Of a stretch of 64,000 bases of DNA, positions 1 through 9,280 are shown in pieces. Position 1 is the stretch's first letter. Each line of letters opens with the position of its first letter. The notes beneath the pieces are model-generated. The model had not been told where the DNA came from and did no database searches. It saw only the letters and a program-made list of their open reading frames with translations. A program made the translations under genes and the position numbers. The DNA is from Vulcanimicrobiota bacterium (GTDB lineage: Bacteria; Vulcanimicrobiota; Vulcanimicrobiia; Vulcanimicrobiales; Vulcanimicrobiaceae): contig JAAXCW010000005.1 of the NCBI GenBank assembly GCA_013036095.1, forward strand, positions 148,768 through 212,767, read 5' to 3'.

Positions 1-143
1 CCGCGTGAAGCGATGTCGGTAAACGTTTCGGCCGCCCCTTTGAAGCCCGCGACGTCGGCGTTAGCCAAATTGTCCGCGACGATCTCCAAATTCTTCTGCT
101 GCGCGGCCATTCCGGTTGCGGCCGCATACAGCGCGCGATTCAC
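1..143 (-). CDS. flgG: Flagellar distal rod protein FlgG, N-terminal part (runs off window)
   Basis: The 47 visible residues begin NRALYAAATGM and contain LEIVADNLANADVAGFK, the N-terminal rod/hook signature of FlgG (ALYTAATGM... NNLAN...GFK). FlgG polymerises in the periplasm as the distal rod of the flagellar basal body. The start is GTG at 143-141 and overlaps the TGA stop of the upstream flgF-like gene in a GTGA junction, so the two are translationally coupled. The rest lies outside the window. Confidence 0.85.
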   Translation of the reverse strand, partial: MNRALYAAATGMAAQQKNLEIVADNLANADVAGFKGAAETFTDIASR

Positions 144-658
144 TTGAACTCCGACATCTTCGAATTCGCGCGCTGCGAACTCTGATCGATGGCGGTCAAC
201 ACTTTTTGCGCGGTTTCGAACGAACGCTCGGCTTCGAGCACGTTGACCATCTCACCGACCGCGTCGACGTTGGAGCTTTCCAAGAAACCGCTGCGCACGT
301 AGGAGCCATGTGCCAGCGAGGTTGCCATCAACTTTCGCCCGGCGTCGTCGCGCAACGCGCCGAAGCGATCGCGCGTGAACGCGCCGCTGCGCGTCCGGAT
401 CGTGCGCCCGTCGGTTCCGCGCAGAACGAACGCGCCTTCACCGACAATAGCGCGGTCGAGCGCCCTGCCGGTACGGCGCAGCGCGCCCTGTTCGTCATCG
501 CGAACTTGATCGACGCGCACGCCGCGAGCCTGCAGCGATCCGCGCGCGAGCGTGCGCCGGAACCCGTCGGTCGATCCGTTGGCGAGGTTCTGCGCGGCGA
601 TCTCCAGCCGCGTTTGCGCGGCGGTCATCGCGCTTGCCGCCCACGCTATGCCATCCAT
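140..658 (-). CDS. flgF: Flagellar rod protein of the FlgF/FlgG family
   Basis: A 172-residue protein starting MDGIAWAASAM, with an N-terminal LEIAAQNLANGSTDGFRR block and a C-terminal EMVNVLEAERSFETAQKVL block. These are the two helical termini that pack in the core of all rod/hook proteins. It is short for FlgF (usually about 240), so the exposed middle domain is reduced. ATG at 658 is chosen because the family signature begins there; an in-frame ATG at 721 would add 21 unrelated residues. It precedes flgG in a coupled pair. The FlgF name rests on size and position; the family assignment is firm. Confidence 0.78.
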   Translation of the reverse strand: MDGIAWAASAMTAAQTRLEIAAQNLANGSTDGFRRTLARGSLQARGVRVDQVRDDEQGALRRTGRALDRAIVGEGAFVLRGTDGRTIRTRSGAFTRDRFGALRDDAGRKLMATSLAHGSYVRSGFLESSNVDAVGEMVNVLEAERSFETAQKVLTAIDQSSQRANSKMSEFK

Positions 659-702
659 GCCCGCATGGTAGACGGCGGGCGTGAACGAAAGATGACCGGA
701 AG

Positions 703-1062
703 ATGAAAGCCGCTCGCGCACTACTCGCGCTGCTCATGTTGGCCGGATGTTCGCAGCCGGCGCCCCACGGCGCAGCCGATGCCGCTGCGGCGCGAGAGCT
801 CCGCGCGGTCGAGCCGCTCAAAGCGCAGTACAAACCCGTCATAACGGGGATCGACGTGAAAGGAGCGACGCTCGATTTCTTCGTCGATGCGGAGCTGATG
901 AGCGAGATGGATGGTCCCGTCGAACAGGGGATGGAGGATCAAGCGCTCAAGCGCTGGCGCCTGGCATGGACGGCCAATAATCCCGGGAAGCACGCGACGC
1001 TGCACGTGCGGTTCCGCAATTACTTCGGCGAAGACGTCTTCAGCGAATCAGCAAAAGTTTAG
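703..1062 (+). CDS. Small lipoprotein of unknown function
   Basis: A 119-residue protein with a short basic n-region (MKAAR), a hydrophobic stretch and a lipobox LMLAGC with Cys16, so it should be lipidated by Lgt and cut by LspA, both encoded a few kb away. The mature part is mixed charged and I recognise no domain in it. It is divergent from flgF and its 3' end overlaps the 3' end of leuB by 15 bases (convergent), leaving no room for a separate terminator. Confidence 0.7.
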   Translation: MKAARALLALLMLAGCSQPAPHGAADAAAARELRAVEPLKAQYKPVITGIDVKGATLDFFVDAELMSEMDGPVEQGMEDQALKRWRLAWTANNPGKHATLHVRFRNYFGEDVFSESAKV

Positions 1063-2121
1063 AACGCGGTCCGTAAACTCGGCGCTCGATAGAGCCTTTT
1101 CGTTCGCGCTCGCCAGATCTGCCGTCCGCGCGCCGCCCGCAAACGTCTGCTCGACGGCGTTTTCGATTTTCGCAGCGCCGGCTTCGTCGGCCAAACTGTG
1201 CCGCAGCAGCATCGCCGCGGATAGAATCGCTGCCGTCGGGTTGGCAATCCCGCGCCCCGCAATATCCGGAGCCGTGCCGCTGATCGGTTCGTAGAGACCG
1301 AATTGCTTCCCAAGCGTCCCTTTCGTCCCGAGGCTCGCGCTCGGTAAATTTCCAATCGAGCCGGTCAGCATCGCCGCTTCGTCGGAAAGAATATCGCCGA
1401 ACATATTTTCGGTGAGCAGCACGTCGAATTCCGCGGGCCGCCGCACGAGCTGCATCGCGGCATTATCCACGAGCAAGTGCGCGACGCGTATGCCGGGGTA
1501 CTCCGGAGCGATGCGATCGACGACGCGCCGCCACAGACGCGACGTCTCCAAAATATTTTGCTTGTCGACCGATGTGACGAGTTTCCGCCGCTTGCTCGCC
1601 AGGTCGAACGCGACGCGCGCGATGCGCTCGATCTCCGGCGCGCGGTAAAACATCGTGTCGACGGCTTCTTCAATGCCGTCGTTACCGGTGCGCTGTTCTT
1701 TAGGTTTTCCGAAATAGATGCCGCCGGTCAATTCGCGCACGACGATCAGATCGAGACCTTTGAGCAGCTCCGGCTTCAGACTCGACGCGGATTCGAGTCC
1801 GCGCAAAAGGCGCACCGGCCGCAGGTTTGCGTAGAGTTCGTAATCGCGCCGCAACAGGAAGAGCGCGTACTCCGGGCGTTCGCCCAGCGGTTTGCCGTCG
1901 TATTCGGGTAATCCGACCGAGCCAAATAGGATCGCGTCCGCCCGATCGCAGAGTGCGCGCGTCTCTTCGGGCAGCGCGGGCTTTCCGGCGCGCAGCGCCG
2001 CGCCGCCCACGGCGGATTCCACGCACTCGAGATCGGGACGCACTTTTTGCAAAACCCGCAGTGCGGCGCCGGTCACTTCAGGACCGATGCCGTCGCCGGG
2101 CAGAACCGCGATCGTGCTAAT
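1048..2121 (-). CDS. leuB: 3-isopropylmalate dehydrogenase, probable ATT start
   Basis: LeuB oxidatively decarboxylates 3-isopropylmalate to 2-oxoisocaproate in leucine synthesis (NAD+, Mg2+/Mn2+). The residues VRELTGGIYFGKPKEQRTG, TSVDKQNILETSRLWR and LLTENMFGDILSDEAAML are the classic substrate, NAD and metal motifs. The universal N-terminal strand and loop (STIAVLPGDGIGPEV) is encoded, but the only codon that can begin it is ATT at 2121-2119, which overlaps the TAG stop of divIVA. An upstream TGA closes the frame, and the first standard start (GTG at 2076) would delete the GDGIGPE loop. With ATT the protein is 357 residues, the normal size. Confidence 0.9.
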   Translation of the reverse strand: MSTIAVLPGDGIGPEVTGAALRVLQKVRPDLECVESAVGGAALRAGKPALPEETRALCDRADAILFGSVGLPEYDGKPLGERPEYALFLLRRDYELYANLRPVRLLRGLESASSLKPELLKGLDLIVVRELTGGIYFGKPKEQRTGNDGIEEAVDTMFYRAPEIERIARVAFDLASKRRKLVTSVDKQNILETSRLWRRVVDRIAPEYPGIRVAHLLVDNAAMQLVRRPAEFDVLLTENMFGDILSDEAAMLTGSIGNLPSASLGTKGTLGKQFGLYEPISGTAPDIAGRGIANPTAAILSAAMLLRHSLADEAGAAKIENAVEQTFAGGARTADLASANEKALSSAEFTDRVLNFC

Positions 2122-2671
2122 AGACGGTGATGCGGTTGGTATCGCTCAGGTCGGCTTCCGAGCTTTCCGGCGCCTGCGCGGGCTCGGCGGCCGCCTGCGG
2201 CGTCTCGCCATTGGCTTGCGGGGGCGTTCTTTCCAACAGCGCGATGTGCGTCATCAACAAGCTTCTGAGCTCGCTGCGGGCTTTCTCGGCCGCTTCGTTG
2301 GCGCGCTGGTGTTCGCGCCGCGCGTCGGCGGCGGCTTCCGTAAACGTAGATATCTCGCGCTCCGCGGCGATGCGCGCTTGCTCTTTGATCAGGTCGGCCT
2401 CTTTGTGCGCCGAAGCCTTCACTTCGTCGGCGGTGCGCTGCGCGAGCAGCAGCGTATTTTGCAGCGACTCTTCCATCGCCTTGAAATGGCTAATCCGCTC
2501 TTTGAGGTCGGCGATCTCCGCTTCGAGCGCCGCGCGATGCTGCGCGTCGTCTTCCAGCGTTTCGATGACCTCGTCCAAAAACTGATCGACTTCCGCGCGG
2601 TCGTATCCCTGCAGCGCCTTTTTGAAGGTCTTATGCTGGATGTCGACTGGCGTAATTCTTTGCATGTTCAT
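2117..2671 (-). CDS. divIVA: DivIVA-domain cell division/polarity protein
   Basis: A 184-residue protein with the DivIVA N-terminal membrane-curvature domain (ITPVDIQHKTFKKALQGYD at residues 6-24, then AEVDQFLDEVIETLEDD) followed by a long coiled coil to about residue 155 and a Pro/Ala/Gln-rich tail. DivIVA proteins bind curved membrane at septa or poles and recruit partners. The gene follows sepF with an ATGA overlap, the sepF-divIVA order common in Terrabacteria. Its TAG stop overlaps the proposed ATT start of leuB. Confidence 0.92.
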   Translation of the reverse strand: MNMQRITPVDIQHKTFKKALQGYDRAEVDQFLDEVIETLEDDAQHRAALEAEIADLKERISHFKAMEESLQNTLLLAQRTADEVKASAHKEADLIKEQARIAAEREISTFTEAAADARREHQRANEAAEKARSELRSLLMTHIALLERTPPQANGETPQAAAEPAQAPESSEADLSDTNRITVY

Positions 2672-3078
2672 CCTCTATTGGAGAGAAAGTCGAGGGAACC
2701 ATCGGCCATCATTGACTCGCGCAAGCCTTGCGAGTTGACGACAACGCCCGCAGGGACGATCAAGTAAATCGCTTCGGCCAGTTTTTGGATCTTGCCGTCG
2801 ATCGTGTATGCGACGCCGGAGGTAAAGTCCACCACGCGCTGCAGCAGCGAGCGATCCGCGTTTTGGAGATTGACGATCACGACTTGGCGATTACGCAGCG
2901 CATCGGCGATTTCCGTAACGTCGCCGAACGCGCGCGGCGCATAGACGCTGACTTCGGTGCCGCCACGACGGGAGACGCCGCTGAGCGGGACGACGTTGCG
3001 CGCACCTTCTTCAGCATAAACGTCGTCATCTTCGTCGCTCATCGAAAAGAACGAGCCGATCCTGGTAAACATGCTCAT
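2668..3078 (-). CDS. sepF: Cell division protein SepF
   Basis: A 136-residue protein: an N-terminal amphipathic membrane-binding segment (MFTRIGSFFSM), an acidic linker, then the SepF core VYAPRAFGDVTEIADALR, VVIVNLQNADRSLLQRVVDF, SGVAYTIDG and IYLIVP. SepF tethers FtsZ to the membrane and shapes the Z ring. Its stop overlaps the divIVA start by 4 bases, so the two are co-translated. Confidence 0.93.
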   Translation of the reverse strand: MSMFTRIGSFFSMSDEDDDVYAEEGARNVVPLSGVSRRGGTEVSVYAPRAFGDVTEIADALRNRQVVIVNLQNADRSLLQRVVDFTSGVAYTIDGKIQKLAEAIYLIVPAGVVVNSQGLRESMMADGSLDFLSNRG

Positions 3079-3117
3079 GTCAGCCTCACTTTAGCTCTAG
3101 CTTCGACGGGCCCACTG

Positions 3118-3762
3118 CTAGACCCGCGCGGGCGCGGCTCGCGGGCCGAATAAAGCGCTGCCTAGCCGCACCATCGTCGAGCCGGCGCGCAACGCCTCGC
3201 GCCAATCACCGGACATTCCAAGCGAGAGCACCGTCCCGCCGACGGCTTGGAAGACGCCGGCTGCAAGCTCGAATGCTTGCGCCGTCTCCGAACTCGACGC
3301 GCCAAGCGGGCCGATTGCCATGACGCCGTCCACGGCCAGGCTCTCCTCGCGCCGCAGCGCGCGCGCCAGTGCGGGCGCTTCCTCGGGACGCACGCCGAAC
3401 CGTTGGCCGGGCGAAATATTCAGCTGGATGAGAACCCGGAGCCGCTTCCCGGCGGCCGCCGCGGCCTTCGCGAGCGCGAGCCCCGCTTCGATCCGGTCGA
3501 CGCTCTGTACCACGTCGAACGTCTCGACGATCCCCTTGGCCTTGTTGCTCTGCACGTGTCCGATGAAATGCTTTGTGCAAGTCAGGCCGGCGGCGGCCGC
3601 GAATTTTGCGCGCGCCTCCTGCAGATAGTTTTCGCCGACGTCCGCGACGCCGGCGGCGACCGCTTCTTCGAGCACGCTCGCCGGCTGCAACTTCGTTACG
3701 GCGACGATCGCGACGTGCGCCGGAATTTCGGCCCGCAGCTGAGCCCAGCGCTCGGCGATCAT
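3118..3762 (-). CDS. YggS/PROSC-family pyridoxal phosphate homeostasis protein
   Basis: A 214-residue single-domain alanine-racemase-fold protein. Landmarks are VAVTKLQP (the PLP lysine), DVGENYLQEARAK, HFIGHVQSNKAK, LNISPGQRFG and LSLGMSGDWREAL...STMVRLGSALFG, all characteristic of YggS. The family binds PLP and keeps free PLP and amino acid pools in balance; in many Terrabacteria it sits next to sepF, as here. ATG at 3762 overlaps the lgt stop in an ATGA junction; a longer frame upstream reads through lgt and is not coding. Confidence 0.92.
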   Translation of the reverse strand: MIAERWAQLRAEIPAHVAIVAVTKLQPASVLEEAVAAGVADVGENYLQEARAKFAAAAGLTCTKHFIGHVQSNKAKGIVETFDVVQSVDRIEAGLALAKAAAAAGKRLRVLIQLNISPGQRFGVRPEEAPALARALRREESLAVDGVMAIGPLGASSSETAQAFELAAGVFQAVGGTVLSLGMSGDWREALRAGSTMVRLGSALFGPRAAPARV

Positions 3763-4604
3763 GCGGCCGGAGTTACCTCGGTCCGAACCCCCTTGCGCGC
3801 GCATATATACACCATGACGGCGCCGATAGCGATCATCGGAAGCGCATAGAACTGGCCGCCGGTAATGCCGTGCCACGAGAAATCCGCTTGTCTCCAGATC
3901 TCGGCGATCGAACGGGTGATGCCGTAGAGCGTGAACCAGCTCCAGGCGACGACGCCGTCGGGCGGACGCCGCTTATAGATGAAGAGCAAAATCGGCAGCG
4001 TCAATGCGTCAAGCGCGGCTTCGTAAAGTTGCGAGGGGTGACGATAGAGCGATCCCCAATCGGCGGTGCTGCCGGGAATCATGCACCATGGCCGATCCGG
4101 CTTGCAGACGTCGCCCCACAGTTCGTCGTTGATGAAATTGACGAAGCGCGTCAGGGTGATGCCGACCGGCAAGAGGACGACCATTTCGTCCCCCAGCACG
4201 CTGAACGTCAGTCCGGGATGCTTGCGCAAAAAAAGAACGGTTGCGAAGATGGTCGCGATCATCGCGCCGTGGAAGGCCATGCCGCCGTTCCAAATCGCGA
4301 TGAAATTGATGGGATTGCTGAGATAAGTCGAAAGATTGTGCTTGCTGATGATATCGTTGATCACGAAGAACGTCCGGCCGCCGACCAGGACGCCCACCAA
4401 CGCGTACACGAGAAAATCCTGAATCTGATCGCGAGTCAAACCCAGGCGGCGCATGCCTGCCGGGCGGCTCATCCAAAGATAGACCGCCGCGAACCCGATC
4501 AAATAGGATATGCCGTACCAATGGATGCTGATGCGCCAGATATGAATGGCGATCGGATCGATGTTGGGATACGTGAACCAATGATTCAAGAGCGGTCCTG
4601 TCAA
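3759..4604 (-). CDS. lgt: Prolipoprotein diacylglyceryl transferase
   Basis: Lgt transfers diacylglyceryl from phosphatidylglycerol to the lipobox cysteine of prolipoproteins in the inner membrane. The 281-residue protein has about seven membrane segments, with ISIHWYGISYLIGF, NGGMAFHGA, the signature region TRFVNFINDELWG, and RHPSQLYEA. The signature glycines (usually GRxGNF) are changed to TRFVNF. The proposed start is TTG at 4604; a TTG a few codons later is also possible. It diverges from ccdA with only 11 bases between starts, so its promoter must lie inside ccdA. Confidence 0.93.
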   Translation of the reverse strand: MTGPLLNHWFTYPNIDPIAIHIWRISIHWYGISYLIGFAAVYLWMSRPAGMRRLGLTRDQIQDFLVYALVGVLVGGRTFFVINDIISKHNLSTYLSNPINFIAIWNGGMAFHGAMIATIFATVLFLRKHPGLTFSVLGDEMVVLLPVGITLTRFVNFINDELWGDVCKPDRPWCMIPGSTADWGSLYRHPSQLYEAALDALTLPILLFIYKRRPPDGVVAWSWFTLYGITRSIAEIWRQADFSWHGITGGQFYALPMIAIGAVMVYICARKGVRTEVTPAA

Positions 4605-4615
4605 ATGAAGCTTGC

Positions 4616-5344
4616 GTGACCACGCACGTCGGGGCCGGGATTGCGTTCCTGGCGGGCCTCGTTTCCTTCGTTTCTCCCTGCGTCCTTCCGCTGGTTCCGG
4701 CGTATCTTTCGTTTCTCACCGGTTCTACGCTGGAGGAACTGCAAGGCAGCATGGCTGCTCCGGCGCGAGCTCGCGTCATCGCGCACGCGGTCGCGTTTAT
4801 CATCGGTTTCACGATCGTTTTCGTCACGTTGGGCGCATCGGCTAGCGCGATCGGCGGCGTGCTCAAATCCAATCGCGTCCTGATCGCTCAAATCGGCGGC
4901 GCAATCATCATCTTGCTTGGACTGCAGATGATGGGCGTTTTTCGTTTGAAGTTCTTGGCGATGGATAAGCGCTTCCATCTGCAGCAGGCCAACCGGTCGC
5001 TGTACGGATCCGGAGTCGTCGGAATCGCATTCGCCGCGGGATGGTCGCCTTGCATCGGCCCGATTCTGGCTGCGATTCTCGCAATCGCATCGCAAGCGGG
5101 CGGCGCGGCCCAGGGCGCGTCGCTGCTCTTCATCTATTCGATGGGATTGGCACTGCCGTTCTTCGCGATGGCGGTCGCATTCGGTGCGGTTCTCCCGGCA
5201 CTCAACCGCATCAAACGCTTCCTGCCGGCAATCGAAGTAACGGCCGGCGCTTTTATGATCCTCGTCGGTATCGTTCTGGTCACCGATTCGTTCTTGCGCG
5301 TTCAGGGTTTCATGGCCCAATATGTTCCGACGCCAAAGATCTGA
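4616..5344 (+). CDS. ccdA: CcdA-type thiol-disulfide transporter
   Basis: A 242-residue protein with six predicted membrane segments and two conserved cysteines in FVSPCVLPLVPAYLSF (near residue 21) and GWSPCIGPILAA (near residue 147), the paired redox cysteines of the CcdA/DsbD membrane domain. It passes reducing power from cytoplasmic thioredoxin to the periplasm, usually for cytochrome c maturation; a c-type cytochrome lies 4 kb downstream. Start GTG at 4616. The 3' end overlaps lspA by 23 bases. Confidence 0.9.
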   Translation: MTTHVGAGIAFLAGLVSFVSPCVLPLVPAYLSFLTGSTLEELQGSMAAPARARVIAHAVAFIIGFTIVFVTLGASASAIGGVLKSNRVLIAQIGGAIIILLGLQMMGVFRLKFLAMDKRFHLQQANRSLYGSGVVGIAFAAGWSPCIGPILAAILAIASQAGGAAQGASLLFIYSMGLALPFFAMAVAFGAVLPALNRIKRFLPAIEVTAGAFMILVGIVLVTDSFLRVQGFMAQYVPTPKI

Positions 5345-5795
5345 TTCGCTGCAACTGTTCCTGGTCGCGGCGCTCGTCGTCGCGGCGGATCAGCTCAGCA
5401 AACGCTACATCGCGACGCACTTCATGCCGGGCGAGAGCCGGCTGGTTATTCCGAGCTTGCTGCGCTGGACCTACGAGCAAAACCAGCACGGCGCATTTGG
5501 GCTTTTCGGCGATTCGCCCGTACTGCTCATCGCGATGGCGGCCGTCGTGCTTGCGATCTTTTGGTTTTCGTTTCGCGATCAAGCGCGCACCTCGCAGACG
5601 GTGCGCATCGCCTTCGGCATGATCCTCGGCGGCGCGATCGGCAACATCATCGACCGCCTGCATTACCGCTACGTGATCGATTTCATCGACTTTTACAAGA
5701 TCTGGCCCAACATCTTCGACGTCGCCGACACCTGCATTACGATCGGCGTCATTTTACTGATCCTCTCAAGCCTTGCGACTCGCCGTCGCAGCTGA
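5322..5795 (+). CDS. lspA: Lipoprotein signal peptidase (signal peptidase II)
   Basis: A 157-residue, four-helix membrane aspartyl protease. It shows AADQLSK, EQNQHGAFG (equivalent to the ENxGxAFG motif), GGAIGNIIDRL with the first catalytic Asp, and NIFDVADTCI with the second. It removes signal peptides after Lgt modification, so lgt and lspA here are divergent neighbours serving the same pathway. It overlaps ccdA upstream and rluD downstream by 23 bases each. Confidence 0.94.
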   Translation: MFRRQRSDSLQLFLVAALVVAADQLSKRYIATHFMPGESRLVIPSLLRWTYEQNQHGAFGLFGDSPVLLIAMAAVVLAIFWFSFRDQARTSQTVRIAFGMILGGAIGNIIDRLHYRYVIDFIDFYKIWPNIFDVADTCITIGVILLILSSLATRRRS

Positions 5796-6663
5796 AGACG
5801 CCGGGAAGCGCGCCGATCTCGTCGTCGCGCACCGCGCCGGATTTCCACGTTCGCTCGTAGCGCAAGCCGCAGCTATCGGCGATCTGCGCGTGAACGGCGA
5901 GGCGGTAAAAGGGAGCTACGTTCTATCGGAAGGCGAGACGATCGAGTGCGAGGTGAAGCCGCGTTCGCCGCTCGTTGTTGAAGCCGAAGCGATCGACGTT
6001 CCGATCGTTTATGAAGACGACGACGTCATCGTTATCGACAAACCCGCGGGCATGGTCACGCATCCCGCGCACGGCGCTACCAGCGGAACGCTCGTCAACG
6101 CGATCCTCGGACACGTGGGGTCGCTTCCTGGTGATGCACTGCGTCCCGGATTGGTACACCGGCTCGATCGCGATACCTCCGGCTTGCTGCTCGTCGCGAA
6201 AAACGCCGATGCGCTGAGTTTTCTTTCCAAAGGCATGAAGACGCGTCATATCTCACGCGAATACCTCGGGTTGACGGCCGGTATTCCGGCGCAGCCGAAG
6301 GGCACGATCAACGGCGCGATCGGCCGCGACCCGCACAACCGGCTGAAATACGCCATCACTTCCGGCGGCAAGCCCGCCGTCACGCACTACGCCATCCGCG
6401 AACGCTTGCACGACGCCGCCGAGCTGGTCTTCCGTCTGGAAACCGGACGCACGCACCAAATTCGCGTGCACATGGCCGCGCTCGGCCATCCGCTGATCAA
6501 CGATCACGTCTACGGGCGAAACGATCCGCGCTTCGATCTTCCCGGCCAAGCGCTGCACGCGTGGCGGCTAGGTTTTTTGCATCCGCGAACGCGCGAAGCC
6601 ATCCAGTTCGAAGCCGCGCCGCCACCCGAGTACGAAGACGCTAAACGCATCTTGTCATCGTTA

Positions 6664-6666
<3 letters not shown>
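5773..6666 (+). CDS. rluD: RluD-family 23S rRNA pseudouridine synthase
   Basis: A 297-residue protein: an N-terminal S4 RNA-binding domain (VVAHRAGFPRSLVAQAAAIG...VNG, residues 14-45) and a catalytic domain with VIDKPAGMVTHP, HRLDRDTSGLLLVAK (catalytic Asp) and ETGRTHQIRVHMAALGHP. RluD isomerises uridines in helix 69 of 23S rRNA. The start is probably TTG at 5773 inside lspA; lspA-rluD is a very common pair. Its TAA stop lies at the first copy of a 17-base tandem repeat. Confidence 0.92.
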
Positions 6667-8618
<1,952 letters not shown>

Positions 8619-8619
8619 T

Positions 8620-8683
8620 TGTCATCCTGAGCTTGCCGAAGGACCCCGAGCAGGGCGCGAAGCGCCCGAGCCGAGGGGCTCAG
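8620..8683 (+). repeat. Dispersed REP-like repeat, copy 2 (intergenic)
   Basis: Outer arms ctgagc and gctcag are inverted, and an inner hairpin gggcgc-gaa-gcgccc sits at 8653-8667. The copy shares gtcatcctgagcttg and accccgagcag with the copy at 6686-6768. It lies between the dioxygenase gene and the cytochrome gene and could work as a processing or termination hairpin. Confidence 0.8.
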
Positions 8684-8721
8684 CATCGGCTATAAGCATC
8701 ATTCAGTTGCGGAGGTACATC

Positions 8722-9159
8722 GTGCAAAAATTCGTTCCCCTGCTTCTCGCTTTGGCCGCGCTCAACGCGTGCGCGAATAATTCGGCAAGCACCCAGCGTG
8801 CGGCAACTGCGGCGAAAGTCAGCGCCGTCGCCAATGGGCGCATAATTTTCCTCACCGGCAAGGACAGCCAAGGATTTCGCATCAACGCACAGCGCCCGCC
8901 ACTGCGCACATCCTGCGCCGCCTGCCACGGCGCCGACGGCGCCGGCGGCGTGCATCTGCCCGGCGGAGCCGTCAGCGCAGACCTGCGCCGCAAAGCGCTT
9001 GCGGCCGTCAAGCCGGCCTACACGCTCCTCAGTTTGGAACGCGCGATTTCCACGGGCGTCGACAACCAAGGCAAGACGCTCAATCCGGTTATGCCGCGAT
9101 GGAAGATGACACCGCGCGATCTTCACGACGTTGCGGAGTTTGTCCAGACGCTTCACTAG
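8722..9159 (+). CDS. c-type cytochrome lipoprotein
   Basis: A 145-residue protein with a hydrophobic signal and a plausible lipobox LNAC (Cys15), one haem-binding CAACH motif near residue 60, and a C-terminal PVMPRWKMTPRDLHDVAEFVQTLH segment that contains a candidate methionine ligand. This is a single-domain class I cytochrome c, presumably anchored on the periplasmic side and shuttling electrons. The GTG start at 8722 is supported by a good ribosome site GGAGGT at 8711-8716. A longer frame upstream runs through the repeat and is rejected. Maturation would need reductant supplied by a protein such as the CcdA encoded upstream. Confidence 0.88.
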   Translation: MQKFVPLLLALAALNACANNSASTQRAATAAKVSAVANGRIIFLTGKDSQGFRINAQRPPLRTSCAACHGADGAGGVHLPGGAVSADLRRKALAAVKPAYTLLSLERAISTGVDNQGKTLNPVMPRWKMTPRDLHDVAEFVQTLH

Positions 9160-9260
9160 TGTCATGGTTCGCATTCGCGCGGGCCTCGACTACGCTCGGC
9201 CGCCCTTCGTCCTTCGTCCTTCGACTACGAGTTTGCGATGCAAACTCTACTCAGGATGAC
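9160..9260. repeat. Rearranged REP-like repeat, copy 3, between convergent genes
   Basis: It opens with gtgtcatgg on the plus strand and closes with ctcaggatgac, the inverted form of the gtcatcctgag opening of copy 2, so both ends are element ends. Inside are a short direct repeat (ccttcgtccttcg) and a perfect hairpin gagtttgc-gat-gcaaactc at 9229-9247. It fills the gap between the convergent cytochrome c and ileS genes and may end both transcripts. Confidence 0.65.
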
Positions 9261-9280
9261 AACGGCAGCAACGCCCGACG

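Noticed and set aside
4601..5320. A 239-codon minus-strand frame opposite ccdA
   Set aside because: It is composed mostly of charged residues, mirrors the ccdA membrane codons and covers no conserved family.
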